A stretch of DNA of 64,000 bases from Phycomyces nitens. Lineage: Eukaryota > Mucoromycota > Mucoromycetes > Mucorales > Phycomycetaceae. Each line of letters begins with the position of its first letter. Within the stretch, counting starts at the first letter, position 1. The DNA lies in NCBI GenBank assembly GCA_022702545.1, contig JAHRBC010000001.1, forward strand, positions 1,240,001 to 1,304,000, in the 5' to 3' direction. Under the pieces are notes generated by a model. The model had not been told where the DNA came from and searched no databases. It saw nothing but the letters and a program-made list of their open reading frames with translations. Below, piece by piece: positions 34,741 to 45,607 of this stretch. The position numbers were made by a program, and so were the translations under genes.

Positions 34741-35481
34741 CAATACAAATAAACTCTTCGTTGAATGGTTTGATTTCTTTTGTTTAAAGGTATATGACAG
34801 TGGTTTAAATGACATATGCTTCCTTATGAGTAGTATCGACATGCAGACGTCTTTTTTGTCACTAACCCTCAGGCCTAAAGGCAGTTCAATAATAGTGTAT
34901 AGTTGTTTCTTTGACAAGGATATCAGAGTCATATATACAATAGTAATGAATATTGACTTTAAAAAGTTATGAATACTTTCAAAGAGAAGTAGGTTTATTT
35001 TACGGTTACAATTAGGATGAGTTAATTAGAACCAATTAACTCTCTTAAAAGATAATACTAATAAATACACGGCCAAAGCAACAATGGTATGGAATAAGAA
35101 GTATAAGTTAACATGTTTTGTTTGGCTAGTCTTTTCAAAGTTTAAATATTAACTCAAGCGAGTAAATTTAAGGGCATCCTAATAAAGCGATCTAATTAGA
35201 CATGCTCAGCTTGTGTAAGCTGTAGCGACTTTTCGATGACGTTGAAAACCAAAACAATTCTTTTAGTAACGCTTGAAGTACATAACTTTTGGTATGTATT
35301 AAAAAGCTCAGGCCGTTGGCTCCAAATGGTATTCAACATAATTTCTTCAAAAGGATATTCGTATATTCATATATTTTGATATCAAATACATTTTACTTTG
35401 TAAGATTACCATTAAAAAGTAATGGATACATATATTGTTATAAATGTTCAATGCTATAATATATATTTACAAAACTTACAA
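34741..35481. other. Spacer of the inverted repeat, no gene
   Basis: AT-rich; no coding signal beyond relic II. Short open frames on the minus strand have no recognisable content. Confidence 0.5.
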
Positions 35482-36416
35482 AATCTTAAATATTACAATA
35501 ATTCTCGATGCAATGAATATGAAGAAAATATCTATACCATACTTTAGTTTATACACTGGAATCCCATGAATTTATTCTTTATATTTCAACCAATTTAGCT
35601 TATGAATAGACTTGGATCAAGTCAATGAGTTGTCCGAGTTCATCTATTGAACTTTGACATGCTGTATTTCTAGTAAACTATAGATATATATATATCAGCA
35701 CTCATTAAATACCTGCCACAACTTATAAATGATGGTGAAAATACAAACACATTGAAGGGTTGAATAAGAGATGTATGAATGAATATCTAGCTATATATAT
35801 TGATATATATATTGATATGATAAGATAATAAATTACCCTTGTACCTGGAATATGTTCTCTATAAGATTATCTTGATTTTAATACAACATATATTTTTACA
35901 AGCCAAGTAAACTGTGGATCAATTAATATGACATCTGGATTGGCTTATGCAGTATCGTATTTCCCGGTATTTTTTTATCAATCAGGCTATCTTTTACATC
36001 GATATACTATATAGGAAATTACTTTTAGAGTGGGTTTCTTTGGTAAGTTAAAGAGGAGTGTAATACAAAGTGGGGCTGAAAATAACGACTGGTTCACCAA
36101 AGAAGTGGCTGTGTAGTTTCGGAAACTCGGGCTTCTGAATATATTACTGGTTATTCAGCCATTTTGATGTAACTAGGATGGTAAAGATGTAACCAAAACA
36201 AGGCTGGGAACTATAACCATACATCTTTCAATGTAAATAGATGTCAACTAAACTTTTAAATGTTCTCCTTTAACCATCCTTTTTAAAAGATGAGTTTAAG
36301 AAGGTTGACCAAGACTTCATAAGAAATAAAATGTCAAACACAATTTTATATGACAATATGAGATGAAAGTCAAAGAGAAATAGAACGGTTTTGGTTGATG
36401 ACTAAACATAATTCAT

Positions 36417-36424
36417 TATAAATA
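36417..36424 (+). promoter_or_regulatory. TATA box of SSP6
   Basis: TATAAATA on the plus strand; its last base is 59 bp before the A of the ATG, the same spacing as in the sister genes. Confidence 0.65.
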
Positions 36425-36482
36425 CCAAGTATTTTTTGTTCGTTTTATTCCAATCATCTTTCTACAAAAAATTTTATCAATC

Positions 36483-36887
36483 ATGAAGCTTTATTTTGCC
36501 TTTCTCTTCATCTCTTTGGTGCTTGTTTTGGTCTATGCGGCTCCTACAACCCCAGATGATCCGTTGAATACAAACTGCTTCTCTCTTACCTACCCTGTCA
36601 ATGGCACCGTCTGGGAAAATCCTGGAAGCCACAATTTTACCTGGATCACTTATGAAACCTGTGAAGGAGTATACAACGTCTACCTAATTCCCACAACTAA
36701 GGACGCAAACGGGGCCTATTTTTTGGGAGAGCCCTACAAGGCAATTGACCCAGTTGATCTCAGTATAGGATATAGTACTATTATCCTTGATATTGAAAAG
36801 CCTGTCGAAAAATATGTTTTTGTTATTGCTAAAGATAATGCAGAAAGCATGGACTATACTGATCTTGCAGTTGTAGATATTGTCTAG
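36483..36887 (+). CDS. Small secreted protein SSP6, KNH-like family
   Basis: Single-exon, 134 aa; the only family member on the plus strand because it lies in the inverted copy. Signal peptide MKLYFAFLFISLVLVLVYAA shows several changes relative to SSP4/5. Mature part: NTNCFSLTYPVNGTVWENPG, SHNFTWITYETCEGVYNVYL with both cysteines and sequons (NGT, NFT), and the C-terminal DYTDLAVVDIV. The frame is intact with no stop despite extensive amino-acid change, which argues for continued selection. Confidence 0.85.
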   Translation: MKLYFAFLFISLVLVLVYAAPTTPDDPLNTNCFSLTYPVNGTVWENPGSHNFTWITYETCEGVYNVYLIPTTKDANGAYFLGEPYKAIDPVDLSIGYSTIILDIEKPVEKYVFVIAKDNAESMDYTDLAVVDIV

Positions 36888-37150
36888 AATATTTAGTTTT
36901 ATTATATTTGTTTGTCTATATGTAAATAAAATTTGAAGATATAATATATATATCAAACCCTTTCCACCAAGAGCCTCTAATGATAAATATATTAATGATT
37001 AGCGTTGAATATAATTAGGTGGCATTGGTCCATTCAATTGCGACCAAAATTAAGTTTCAATAGAATCTCAGAGACATTATTAGATTCTCTGGTTTATGGT
37101 TGGATATATATGTGTGTGTAAAATAATTGAAGAATATTATCAGGAATCTA

Positions 37151-38381
37151 CACTCCCACCAAAAAAATCACCACAAAATTTGTTCAATTTCTAGTCCCAA
37201 AGGACTACATATCAACTTCTTTAACATGTATCTTCTGAACAAAGATAGCAAGTAGATTAAAACTTTAGTTTTATACTTTGGGTAATATATATTCTAATAA
37301 AATAATAAAAAAGGGATATTAATATATGGTGTGGCCATCACAAGTCTTTATAACTGCTCTTACTCTGTCAGGCGTACTTGCGACAAGAGTATATAGTACT
37401 TAAGAGTATAACCGCTCCCACTCCTGAAAGATACAGGTTTTGAGATTATTAGCATTGTTAATAAAGCCCTCCATCTCTTGAACTTTGGTTTTTAAATCAT
37501 GCCAAATATGCTCGATCGGGTTGAGATCAGGACTTTGGGATGGCCAGTAGTCAAATCGCTTAATTTTTCATCGATTTTTCCACCATGTTGTGTAGGAGCC
37601 AGTATGGCAGCTAGCACAATATTCTTGGAATATGAAGATAGTATCATATTCATCATTTAATTTTTGATACCAAGGGTTGAATTCCTGGGACACACAGTTG
37701 TCATATACATCTTGATTTACAAACCCATCAAGTACGATTAGAGGCCCAAATCCTCCATCACCGAGACTTTTCCAAATTTCTTTATTCGAAGCATATGTCT
37801 ATCTTGGAAGCGTTCTCTAGATCTACGAAGCACAGATGGGTTAGAATCATTGTCATTTACCATGAAACTAGATTCATCTGACCAAATAACCCTTCCCCAG
37901 TCCTCAACTGGCAAACTGGTCCTGGATCTTGCTCAACGAAGCCGATTCTTCTTCTGTTTAGGTGTCAGCATTGACTTAGACACTGGTATATAAAAAGAAA
38001 ATCAATTTTCCCAAAGATATTTGATAACTGTCTTTCTACATACAATGACACCAGCAAGCCCCAAATTTTGCTGGTGATACCCATAACTCTCAAAAGGATG
38101 GCGCCTCACACTCAAACAAAGCGTAGTGTTATCTGTAGTACTAAGTTTTTTAGGTCTTCCTAACCTAGTCTTTGATGGTGTTGTGTTAGTTTCTTCCCAA
38201 CTTTTGATGATGCTTTTAATCGTTGATTGAGGGATGCCTATAATCATTTTGCTCTCTCTTGAGGAATGTTTGGCCTTATGAAGAAAAATAATTCCTTCAC
38301 AAAGAAACTCGGAAAACTCACGGCGAGCTGTAGTTTTTTCTCTAATTTTGGTTGATATGTGATGACCTTTTTGTCAGAGTG
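37151..38381 (-). mobile_element. Tc1/mariner relic III with TA flanks and imperfect terminal repeats
   Basis: The element is 1231 bp and flanked by TA on both sides (37149-37150, 38382-38383). Ends read CACTCCCACCAAAAAAATCA and, from the other side, CACTCTGACAAAAAGGTCAT: imperfect inverted repeats. The minus strand encodes a Tc1-type N-terminus (IPQSTIKSIIKSWEET and TRLGRPKKLS, 38247-38002) and an eroded DDE domain with 'VIWSDESSFMV' around 37890-37858. Several stops make it inactive. Its left end lies 8 bp beyond the end of duplication unit C. Confidence 0.75.
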
Positions 38382-38660
38382 TATTACTTATCCTCTTACA
38401 TTCACTAGAATAAAGAAATACATTATTTGTATGTCTTTGACAGCAGAGAGCTTCTACTGTAAATTATATTTTTATTCAAATTTAAAATAAGCAATATATT
38501 CTTACAGATATTGTTTTGCTAAATTAATTATTATAAAGCTAAACATGATTTTTTGAAAGAAAACAGTAAATGGTCTTTAATTTTAAAGTATAAAGTGATC
38601 ATATTTATTAAATGTCATCAAGTGTATACAACATTAAAATCACATTAAAGGTAGGATATA
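38382..38660. other. AT-rich spacer downstream of SSP7
   Basis: No gene or repeat seen. Confidence 0.5.
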
Positions 38661-39062
38661 TTAAACTACAGTGATAACTGCATAATCTGTATCATCGATG
38701 TCTTCTCCGGTGCTCTTGGCAATAGTAACCACATACGTTCCTGCTGTTTCTTTATCAAGAATTATAGTGATATTTCCTGCCTTCATATCAATTGGTGTTT
38801 GATCAAAGTTTGGCATGCCCATGGCATATTCGCCATTTTCGTCTATGACAGTAGGAATCATGAAGGGATAGTATGTGCCTTTGCATTCTTCATAAATATT
38901 CCAAGAAATATTATAAGTTCCATGTGTATTCCAGACGGTGCCATTGACAGGATAGGTGAGGGAGAAGCAGTTTGTATTCACAGGAGCATCATAGGTTGTA
39001 GGAGCTGCATAGACCAAACCGAGCACCAAAGAGAGGAGGGCAAAGGCAAAAGAAAGCTTCAT
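38661..39062 (-). CDS. Small secreted protein SSP7, KNH-like family
   Basis: Single-exon, 133 aa. Signal peptide MKLSFAFALLSLVLGLVYAA is almost the same as in SSP4/5. Mature part: VNTNCFSLTYPVNGTVWNTH, TYNISWNIYEECKGTYYPFM with both cysteines and sequons (NGT, NIS), and a C-terminus DDTDYAVITVV closer to SSP2. So it looks like a mosaic: SSP4/5-like 5' half, SSP2-like second half. TATAAATA lies 59 bp upstream, and the upstream 600 bp match units A-C. Confidence 0.85.
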   Translation of the reverse strand: MKLSFAFALLSLVLGLVYAAPTTYDAPVNTNCFSLTYPVNGTVWNTHGTYNISWNIYEECKGTYYPFMIPTVIDENGEYAMGMPNFDQTPIDMKAGNITIILDKETAGTYVVTIAKSTGEDIDDTDYAVITVV

Positions 39063-39660
39063 GATTGATAAGAACTTGAATAGAAGGATGATTGAAATAA
39101 AACGAACAGAAAACGCTTGGTATTTATAATGAATTATGTTTTAGTAATCAATCTTTTTTTTGTCTTTCTTTGCAGACTACTTTGTCATATAGAATTGTGC
39201 TTGACATTCGATTTATTTGGGAGTCTTAGCCGATCTTCTGAACCTCATCTGTCAGAAACGTTGGTGGGAACATTTTTTTGAAAGGCCAATTGATGTCTGT
39301 TCACATAGAAAGATGTATGCTCGGTTTAATTCACAGCCACGTTTTGGTTACAATTTTACTATTGTAGTTACTTCAAAGTGGCTTAATTCCTAGTGAGCTA
39401 TTGAGAACTATCAGTGGCTGAAATTACACAGCCTCCTCTTGAGTGTAATAGTTGTTCTTTACAGCGCCACTTTGTATTACACTACTCTTTAACTTACTAA
39501 ATAAACCCACTCAAAAATTAATTTCCTATATAGTATATCGGTATAAAGATATCTTGATAAAAATACTGAGTAAAGTCAATGTTGCCTAATGCAAACCAGA
39601 CGACATATTAATTAACCTACATTTTACCTAATTTGTAAGCATATATGCTATATAAAAAGC
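39063..39660. repeat. Partial duplication unit D (upstream region of SSP7)
   Basis: About 600 bp upstream of SSP7 can be aligned by eye to the upstream regions of SSP4, SSP5 and SSP6, for example the shared ATTTCCTATATAGTATATCG at 39521-39540. Identity is lower than between A, B and C, so it is an older duplicate or a conserved regulatory region. Confidence 0.7.
39121..39128 (-). promoter_or_regulatory. TATA box of SSP7
   Basis: TATAAATA on the minus strand, 59 bp from the ATG. Confidence 0.65.
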
Positions 39661-40292
39661 AAGGTAATGTTTTGTAGAAGAAACAAGTTTTGTTATTTAT
39701 TATTCGCTACATAGAAAATTAATTCTTTAGTATAATAAGTAAATTAAAAAGTGAAATATTGGTAGTATCAATACGCGTTGGGATTGTTGTATAGTGTATT
39801 TATCCAGGAAGTATATATATGTATGGTGCATTCTGACTTAGATATCAACTTTTTTACGCACTTTTCAAAAGCCTAAGACTTTTGCAAAAATAAATATATC
39901 AAAAATCTGAGCCGCGCGTTAGAAAGCCATAGAATTGATTAATGTATCCCACAGCTTCATTTTTAATTAAATGGCGTTAAAGAAAAGCCTTAGTGTTTTA
40001 AAGATATGCTGGTAAGCGACAATTACATAGCGGAGATCATAATTATATTTTGCAGTATGTCGGATGTTAAATATCATTATTTTTTACCTGCGGAGTTTTA
40101 TCAAACGAAATTGAAACAAATTCGACAAAAGTCAATAGTTAAAGCTAAATGCACCATATTTAGTTTCAAAGTATTCTTATACAACAATATGTAACAACTG
40201 TGACAAATTATATCGCTCTTCAGGAAAGAATAAGAGAGTAAAAGCTATACGACTTCTTTGACAAAAGAAAAAAATAGGGTAGAAAAATGTTT
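39661..40292. other. AT-rich DNA before the LINE insertion
   Basis: A 62-codon open frame (40006-40194, +) is present but has no recognisable motif and no promoter-like context. Nothing else seen. Confidence 0.45.
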
Positions 40293-40306
40293 ATTCTTTA
40301 TTTAAT
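40293..40306. repeat. Target-site duplication of the LINE, left copy
   Basis: ATTCTTTATTTAAT here is identical to 45608-45621. It adjoins the poly-T that represents the element's poly(A) tail; the last T is ambiguous between the two. Confidence 0.85.
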
Positions 40307-40477
40307 TTTTTTTTTTTTTTTAGTATTATATTGTTCTGCCGTCACGCAAGGCGTGCGGCTTCTAGATTGCCATTAATTGGACTTGGAGGAAAGGAATAAT
40401 ATAAAAGGACAATATAGGTGATAAAAAAGTAAGGAAAATAAGTAAAAGAAAGGAAAGAAAGAAAGAAAAAAAACTCC

Positions 40478-41254
40478 TTAAGCTAGTATAGCTCGCTGTC
40501 TCTCTATAGTACTGGAGGCCTTTGTAGCCACTACTCCAGGAAGAAAAGGCTGATTATCAAAGACAAACTTCCAATGGGCATTCCAAATTGCCTTGGCTGT
40601 TATAACCACCAGCAAAATCTGAGTATCCCGAGTGGGAGAAGCAGAGGGGAGTTGACAGGATGTCAGCATCTGCCGAACATCATCCAGGGTCCAGCTCCGG
40701 CAGAAACGAGAGAGGACTACGTTCCACACCGGGCGTTTCTTAGGACAGAAGAAGAGGAAATGGTCTTGGTCTTCGGTGTCGGTGGAGCACACCAAGCACA
40801 TGGGGTCAGAGACGGTGTGAGGCATGATGTTGTGGATGGCCAGTCGGGTAGGAATCCGCTTCCATATCACTTTCCACCACAAAGTGCGACAATGGTGTGG
40901 AATAACCAGGGACCAAAAACGACGCCAACGGACAGGAGGGAGAAGTGGCGGAGGTGGGGACGGACGAAGATGCCGGCGCAGTGATCCTGTGGATGCTTTG
41001 CCCAAAGGGCGTTTGTCTAAAAGGACCACGGAGAGAAGAGAAGAGAGACCAGGCGGAGGAGGTGAGGTGGGAGACGGGAGTTGAAGACACGGAAGAAACC
41101 AAGGACAATAGACCATTCTACCAGCATCGATCTTGCTGAAGAATTGGCCAATACGGTTCCGTGCTCTTGGGCGATCGCCACGAAGTCGTGGACAGAGACG
41201 TCCATCATCATCTACCAGAAAGGCATCCGAGACAAGAAGTGACTTGAGATTCAT
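40478..41254 (-). pseudogene. LINE ORF2, C-terminal zf-RVT part
   Basis: An open frame of 258 aa with the zinc-binding motif CLVCSTDTEDQDHFLFFC (C-x2-C...H-x4-C), preceded by 'LWWKVIWKRIPTRLAIHN', the usual zf-RVT order. It overlaps the end of the RT frame by ATGA (41251-41254) in another frame. In related elements this region is fused to the RT, so a frameshift just upstream (about 41255-41280) is the likely explanation rather than a separate gene. Confidence 0.75.
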
Positions 41255-43362
41255 TTCCGGAGAAACGAATGGCGGGACAAAAGTCCAAACAGAAGCCAGG
41301 GGAACTCAAGAACCACCAAAGGTGCTACACTGAGTGTGGGAGGAAGAGCATTGGGAAGTAGACGAGAGCAGGCACGGTGAATTGGCAGTAGGGAACTGGG
41401 GCAACTCACAGTACTACAGGGAAACAGCAGAGCTATACTAGCAGAAGGAGAACGAAAGTGAAGAGGAAGTAAAAATTCTAAATAAGGTAATAAAAAGGAA
41501 GAAGATCGAGAAAACGATCGAGAACGCAAAATGGGAAGAATCCATCGCAGTTGGAGAGCACGCTGTTGGTGATCAGGATCCAAAAGACCCAAACCCCCAG
41601 ACTTGCGTGGTAGGCAAAGAAGAGGCCAACCAGGGCTGCCAAAACCAAGGTGGAGAAAAGAACGAACATGCTTGCGTATAGCAGCGAAGAAAGAGAGAGG
41701 GGCAGGGGTCACATAGAGGACATGCCATATGGAGCTCAAGAGAAGAGAGTTGGCAACAATACTCTTACCGCGCACTGACAAGCCTCTTGCAGAGAGCATA
41801 GTGCAGTGGCGTTCGAGTTTGGCAAGGAGGGCAGCACGGAAAGATTCTAGTTGGGCAGGGTGAGAGCTAAGTGGGAAACCCAGATAACGGATGGCATTAG
41901 CCTCATGGCAATCATGGCGGGTGGTAATATTGGCAGCATCCAGAACAGGACCCCAATCGGGATGGAAATGCCCAGAGAGAGCAACAGCAACTGTCTTGTT
42001 CAGATTGACCTTTGCATTCGAGGCCAGCCCGAAAGTGCGCAGAATCGACAAGACGGTGCTCATCTCAGAGGGAGAGGACAAGAACAACAGAAGATCATCA
42101 GCGTAAGCCAGAAGCTTCAGAGGTGGCGGAGAAAGAGGCGGTGTAGAGGAGGAGAGGTGGGAGGGAACCAAGAAGCGGAATCCACAAAGGGACGGAGAGG
42201 CAAGGAGGGAACGAAGGAGAGGCTCAAAGGCAATGTTGAACAAAAGTGGCGAGAGCGGGTCACCCTGTCGAAGCCCACGACCTTGCTCAAAGGAGGACGA
42301 GATATGGCCATTGACATTGACATGGATCTGAGTCGAGAAGAAGAGGGCGCAAACAGAGTCAATGAACATGGTAGGTAAACCTAACCGTGACATGACCAGA
42401 CGAAGGTAAGTGGGATGGACCCGATCGTAAGCTTTCTCTTGGTCCAGAAGGAGACCGACTCCAGGATCCTTGGTGAGTTGGGCATGGGACATAGCCAGCC
42501 GAGTCAAAAGTCCATTGTCCGCAATGAAGCGGTCAGCCATGAAGCCCGTTTGGAATGGGGTGATCAGAGGGCCTATGCAACATCTTAGACGGGATGTGAG
42601 CATCTTGGTGAAGAGTTTAGCGTCGCAGTTGATGAGGGAGATTGGGCGCCAGTTCCGAAGAGAAGTCAGGTCACCAGCCTTGGGAAGCAAGACCAAAACT
42701 GTTTCCAGCCACGAAGGGGGGAAAACACCACAGAGGGCATCCTGATACACCTCAACAGCAAGGGACTGGATGGTGGGGTGAGCAAGTAAGCGCGACCACA
42801 AAGGGTACGGCAGGCCATCCATGCCAGGGCTGGAGTTGTTCGGGGTAGTCTTAAGCACAGACTTGAGTTCGTCCAGCGTCACTTTAAAGGTCAAAGGAGC
42901 GGAGTCTTCGGAAGAAAGACTTGTAGAAGGAGGGATGTGGTCGATGAGGGAGTGAGCGGCCGAGAGGTCAATGGCTTCTTGAGAGTATAGGGACTGGTAA
43001 AATGAGCGTGTGTGGCCAAGCAGGTCTGCTGGCGAGGTGAAGGTGGTGGAGGTGTCGGGGTCAACGAGAGTGGTGATGGACTTGGCAGCAGAGCGTTGCT
43101 TGAGTACTCGGAAGAAATATTTGGACGATGTCTCGCCTTCTTCACACCACTTGGCACCAGATCGGGCTGCTAGGGTGGAGGCACGAGTTAGCTGAATCGA
43201 GGCCAGCTCAGATTCGACGGAGGAGAGTTGAGGTGAGGATGAAGATCCTGAGAGCTCATTGCGGAGGCGGTGGAGGCGACGCTCTTGGGAACGGAGGCGA
43301 CGTTGGACTTTTTGCCATAAGTGAGCGATAATTGCTTGACAGCCTGCTTGAGACAATCCCAA
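41251..43362 (-). pseudogene. LINE ORF2, reverse transcriptase part
   Basis: The frame covers the full RT domain: SSPGMDGLPYPLW (RT-2 region), VLLPKAGDLTSLRNWRPISL, DQEKAYDRVHPTY (first catalytic Asp), GLRQGDPLSPLLFNIAFEPL and YADDLLLFL (catalytic YADD). All catalytic residues are intact. The frame at its start differs from the endonuclease frame, with probably two small indels between about 43310 and 43400. It converts RNA to DNA by target-primed reverse transcription in functional copies. Confidence 0.85.
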
Positions 43363-44191
43363 CGGATCCCAGGGGAAGCATCTTTGGGAAAGATTGGCTT
43401 GCCTTATCCAAAAGATCAGTCAAGATAGTGTCAAATTCGTCGTGAAAAAGGTACTGGGTGTTGAAACGCCAGACCCCAGGTCCAGATGGGCGAGAGAGAG
43501 GAATGGAGACAGCGAGAAGACAGTGGTCAGTCCAAGAAGGATTGATGAAACTGACTTCGGGTGATTCGGTGGGGATGGAGGAAGGGCGGAAGAGGTAGTC
43601 GATACATGTACGGGTTCGGGAACTATGGAAGGTAGGGATAGGGGAAGAGGCGGAATTAGTGATAGCATCGATACAATTACCTTGGAGGTAGCCTTGCCAG
43701 TCTGCAGGATGGCTTCGACGTTGATGGAGATTGCAGTTAAAGTCGCCCAAGACAAAGGCAGGAAGTGAAGGGATGAGGGAAGGGAGAAGGGTGGCAAGAG
43801 AAGAAAAGAAAGTGCGCCGCTGGGCAGGGATATTGGGAGCATAAAGAACAACAACAGCAAAAGGATCAATGCGTTGATCAGTATGTGTAACCTTTACAAC
43901 TAGTGCACGGTCATCTGGTGACACGTACAATTGTTCAAGGTGGAGAAGGGGATCGAAAGATATAAGGCCACAGTGCGAAGTCCAAAGACTTGCCTGGGCT
44001 TGGAAGAGAAGGTGCATTGTGGAATGATGGGAAGGAAGGAGATGGGTCTCTTGTAGAGCAAGTAAGGAAAGTAAGGGAGAGAAGGAGCGGAGGTGACGGA
44101 TAAAGAGACGTTTGGGGGATTGCGGATTAGTGATGGTAGATAGGAGACCTCGAGCATTCAAGGTTCCTAAGCGGATAGACTGTACAGTCAT
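43256..44191 (-). pseudogene. LINE ORF2, N-terminal APE endonuclease part
   Basis: Starts with ATG 44191 directly after the ORF1 stop (TAA-ATG). The APE-type endonuclease motifs are visible in order: GTLNARG (Asn), LALQETHL (Glu), VVLYAPN, VLGDFNC, and the terminal SWTDHCLL where SDH is usual. This enzyme nicks target DNA to prime reverse transcription. The frame ends in a Pro/Ser-rich nonsense tail after about 43390, where sense continues in other frames. Confidence 0.8.
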
Positions 44192-45529
44192 TTATGAAGA
44201 TGGTTGGCCAGACTGACCAGAGGGAGAGTCAAGTTCTTCCATAGGCGTATTGCCGTCAAGATCAGTGAAGGGCTTATTACCCTGGGCATGTGCCTGGACG
44301 GAGAGGTCAAGCAAGGACTGGCGGAATTCGTCATCTGTGATGACGGGCCGGGAGACACCGTCCTCAGGAAGGGCAATGCCTCGAGCGGCAAACGAGTACT
44401 TGCTGGCAGAAGTACCTTGACCACTGGGATCATACATTGGGATGTCAATGTCATCACCAATGGGGGCAGGGGATCGATTGGATCCAGCCTTGGACCGAGT
44501 GGTCATCACCGACAAGGATCGGCGACGAATGGGCTTGGGAGCCGGAGAAATGGGAGCAGGAGGTGTAGTGTTCGTCGTCGATCTGACAACAACACTGGGA
44601 GGAGATGGGGGAGTGTTGGTAGCAGCCTGGAGAGCACGGAGAGCTTCTGCTTCAGCAATCTCCAACTGGATTTGCTCTTGCTGAAGACGCTCGGCCTCAA
44701 TGGTGTCGGGATGGGCAGGACAGTCTCTGCTGACCATCTCGTGGCCCAAGACACCACAACGCTTACAGCGGGGTGTACGAGAGGGACGCTTCGTACATGC
44801 ACGCAGGAAGTGACCTTCCTCACGGCAATACCCGCACACGGGTGGAATATCCTTGGAACGCAGCTCCACTGCGCAGGAAATGGATCCTTCCAAATGAAGA
44901 CGGCTGGGAAGGGGTTTGGGTGTGTCTAACCCAGATGTGTCCAGAAGGACGGTAGCTTCACCACGGAAAGTTCCACGGTGGGAGACGTAGGCACGCAATT
45001 GGACAACCTTTCCATACGACTGGAAAGCCTCTTCGATCGGTGCGAGAAGATCAGTTTTGGGATCGCAGGTACTGATGCGATACATGTTAACCTTCACAAT
45101 ATGACTATTGGAAGGCAAACTTGGAGAGGCAACGATTCTGGTGCTCTGAAACACCAGGCCGTCGGAGATGGCTTTCACCCGAGTGGCAGGTTCGATGAAA
45201 AGGGCCTCTGCCAAAAGGTCCTTGGAACGAGTGTAACGCAAGGTCAACGAGGTCATCTGGCCAATATTGTCAGAGAGGACATCATCTACTGCGTTGGCAG
45301 GAACGAGTTTACCGAGATTGAACAAAACGCTCGATGGATGGATGGTGCTGGCCCAAGCAGCAGATGCTGGATTCACGGAGAGACTCTGGTCAAAACCAGG
45401 TGCGGTGAAGATATGAAGAGACTTGTTCTTCGGACGGGATGGTGTGCTCTGTGCACGGATTGCTGGTCGTTGTACCTGCCATGGGTTGACAGTACTGCCC
45501 TGTGAGTTCGATCCCTCAGGGGTACTCAT
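44192..45529 (-). CDS. LINE ORF1 protein (gag-like, zinc knuckles)
   Basis: Intact 445-aa frame starting at ATG 45529 (MSTPEGSNSQG). An earlier non-ATG extension is possible but not needed. The middle holds an RNA-binding region, and near residues 240-275 two CCHC knuckles: CGYCREEGHFLRAC and CKRCGVLGHEMVSRDC. A Gln/Glu/Ala-rich helix and Pro/Ser-rich tail follow. ORF1 proteins package the element RNA. Its stop TAA touches the ATG of ORF2, which suggests termination-reinitiation. Confidence 0.85.
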   Translation of the reverse strand: MSTPEGSNSQGSTVNPWQVQRPAIRAQSTPSRPKNKSLHIFTAPGFDQSLSVNPASAAWASTIHPSSVLFNLGKLVPANAVDDVLSDNIGQMTSLTLRYTRSKDLLAEALFIEPATRVKAISDGLVFQSTRIVASPSLPSNSHIVKVNMYRISTCDPKTDLLAPIEEAFQSYGKVVQLRAYVSHRGTFRGEATVLLDTSGLDTPKPLPSRLHLEGSISCAVELRSKDIPPVCGYCREEGHFLRACTKRPSRTPRCKRCGVLGHEMVSRDCPAHPDTIEAERLQQEQIQLEIAEAEALRALQAATNTPPSPPSVVVRSTTNTTPPAPISPAPKPIRRRSLSVMTTRSKAGSNRSPAPIGDDIDIPMYDPSGQGTSASKYSFAARGIALPEDGVSRPVITDDEFRQSLLDLSVQAHAQGNKPFTDLDGNTPMEELDSPSGQSGQPSS

Positions 45530-45607
45530 ACTATTTCTTATTTTGGGGATTTGTGTCGGTAGAATATTTATCCGCACAAAACAATTCTTTAGCTGTGAAA
45601 CCGTGTG

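Larger units (their letters stand above)
35482..37142. repeat. Duplication unit C (contains SSP6), right arm of the inverted repeat
   Basis: Reverse complement of about 32490-34170. The match starts at AATCTTAAATATTACAATAA (35482) and ends at about 37142, eight bases before the Tc1 element III. Divergence from unit B is visible but low near the spacer and higher near the outer end. Confidence 0.85.
40307..45607 (-). mobile_element. Nearly full-length non-LTR (LINE) retrotransposon
   Basis: A 5.3-kb element on the minus strand: short 5' leader (about 78 nt), ORF1 with zinc knuckles, ORF2 with APE endonuclease, reverse transcriptase and a C-terminal zf-RVT region, a short 3' end with a small GC-rich hairpin (about 40341-40360, CACGCAAGGCGTG), and a poly(A) tail seen as 16 T at 40306-40321. 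A 14-bp target-site duplication flanks it. It is visibly G+C-rich against the AT-rich surroundings, so composition alone marks it. Intact ends and duplication point to a recent insertion, but ORF2 has frameshifts. The clade was not determined. Confidence 0.9.

Noticed and set aside
40006..40194. 62-codon ATG open frame (+), with a possible cysteine pair just downstream in another frame
   Set aside because: Too weak to call a zinc-finger transposase relic; no further domain found.
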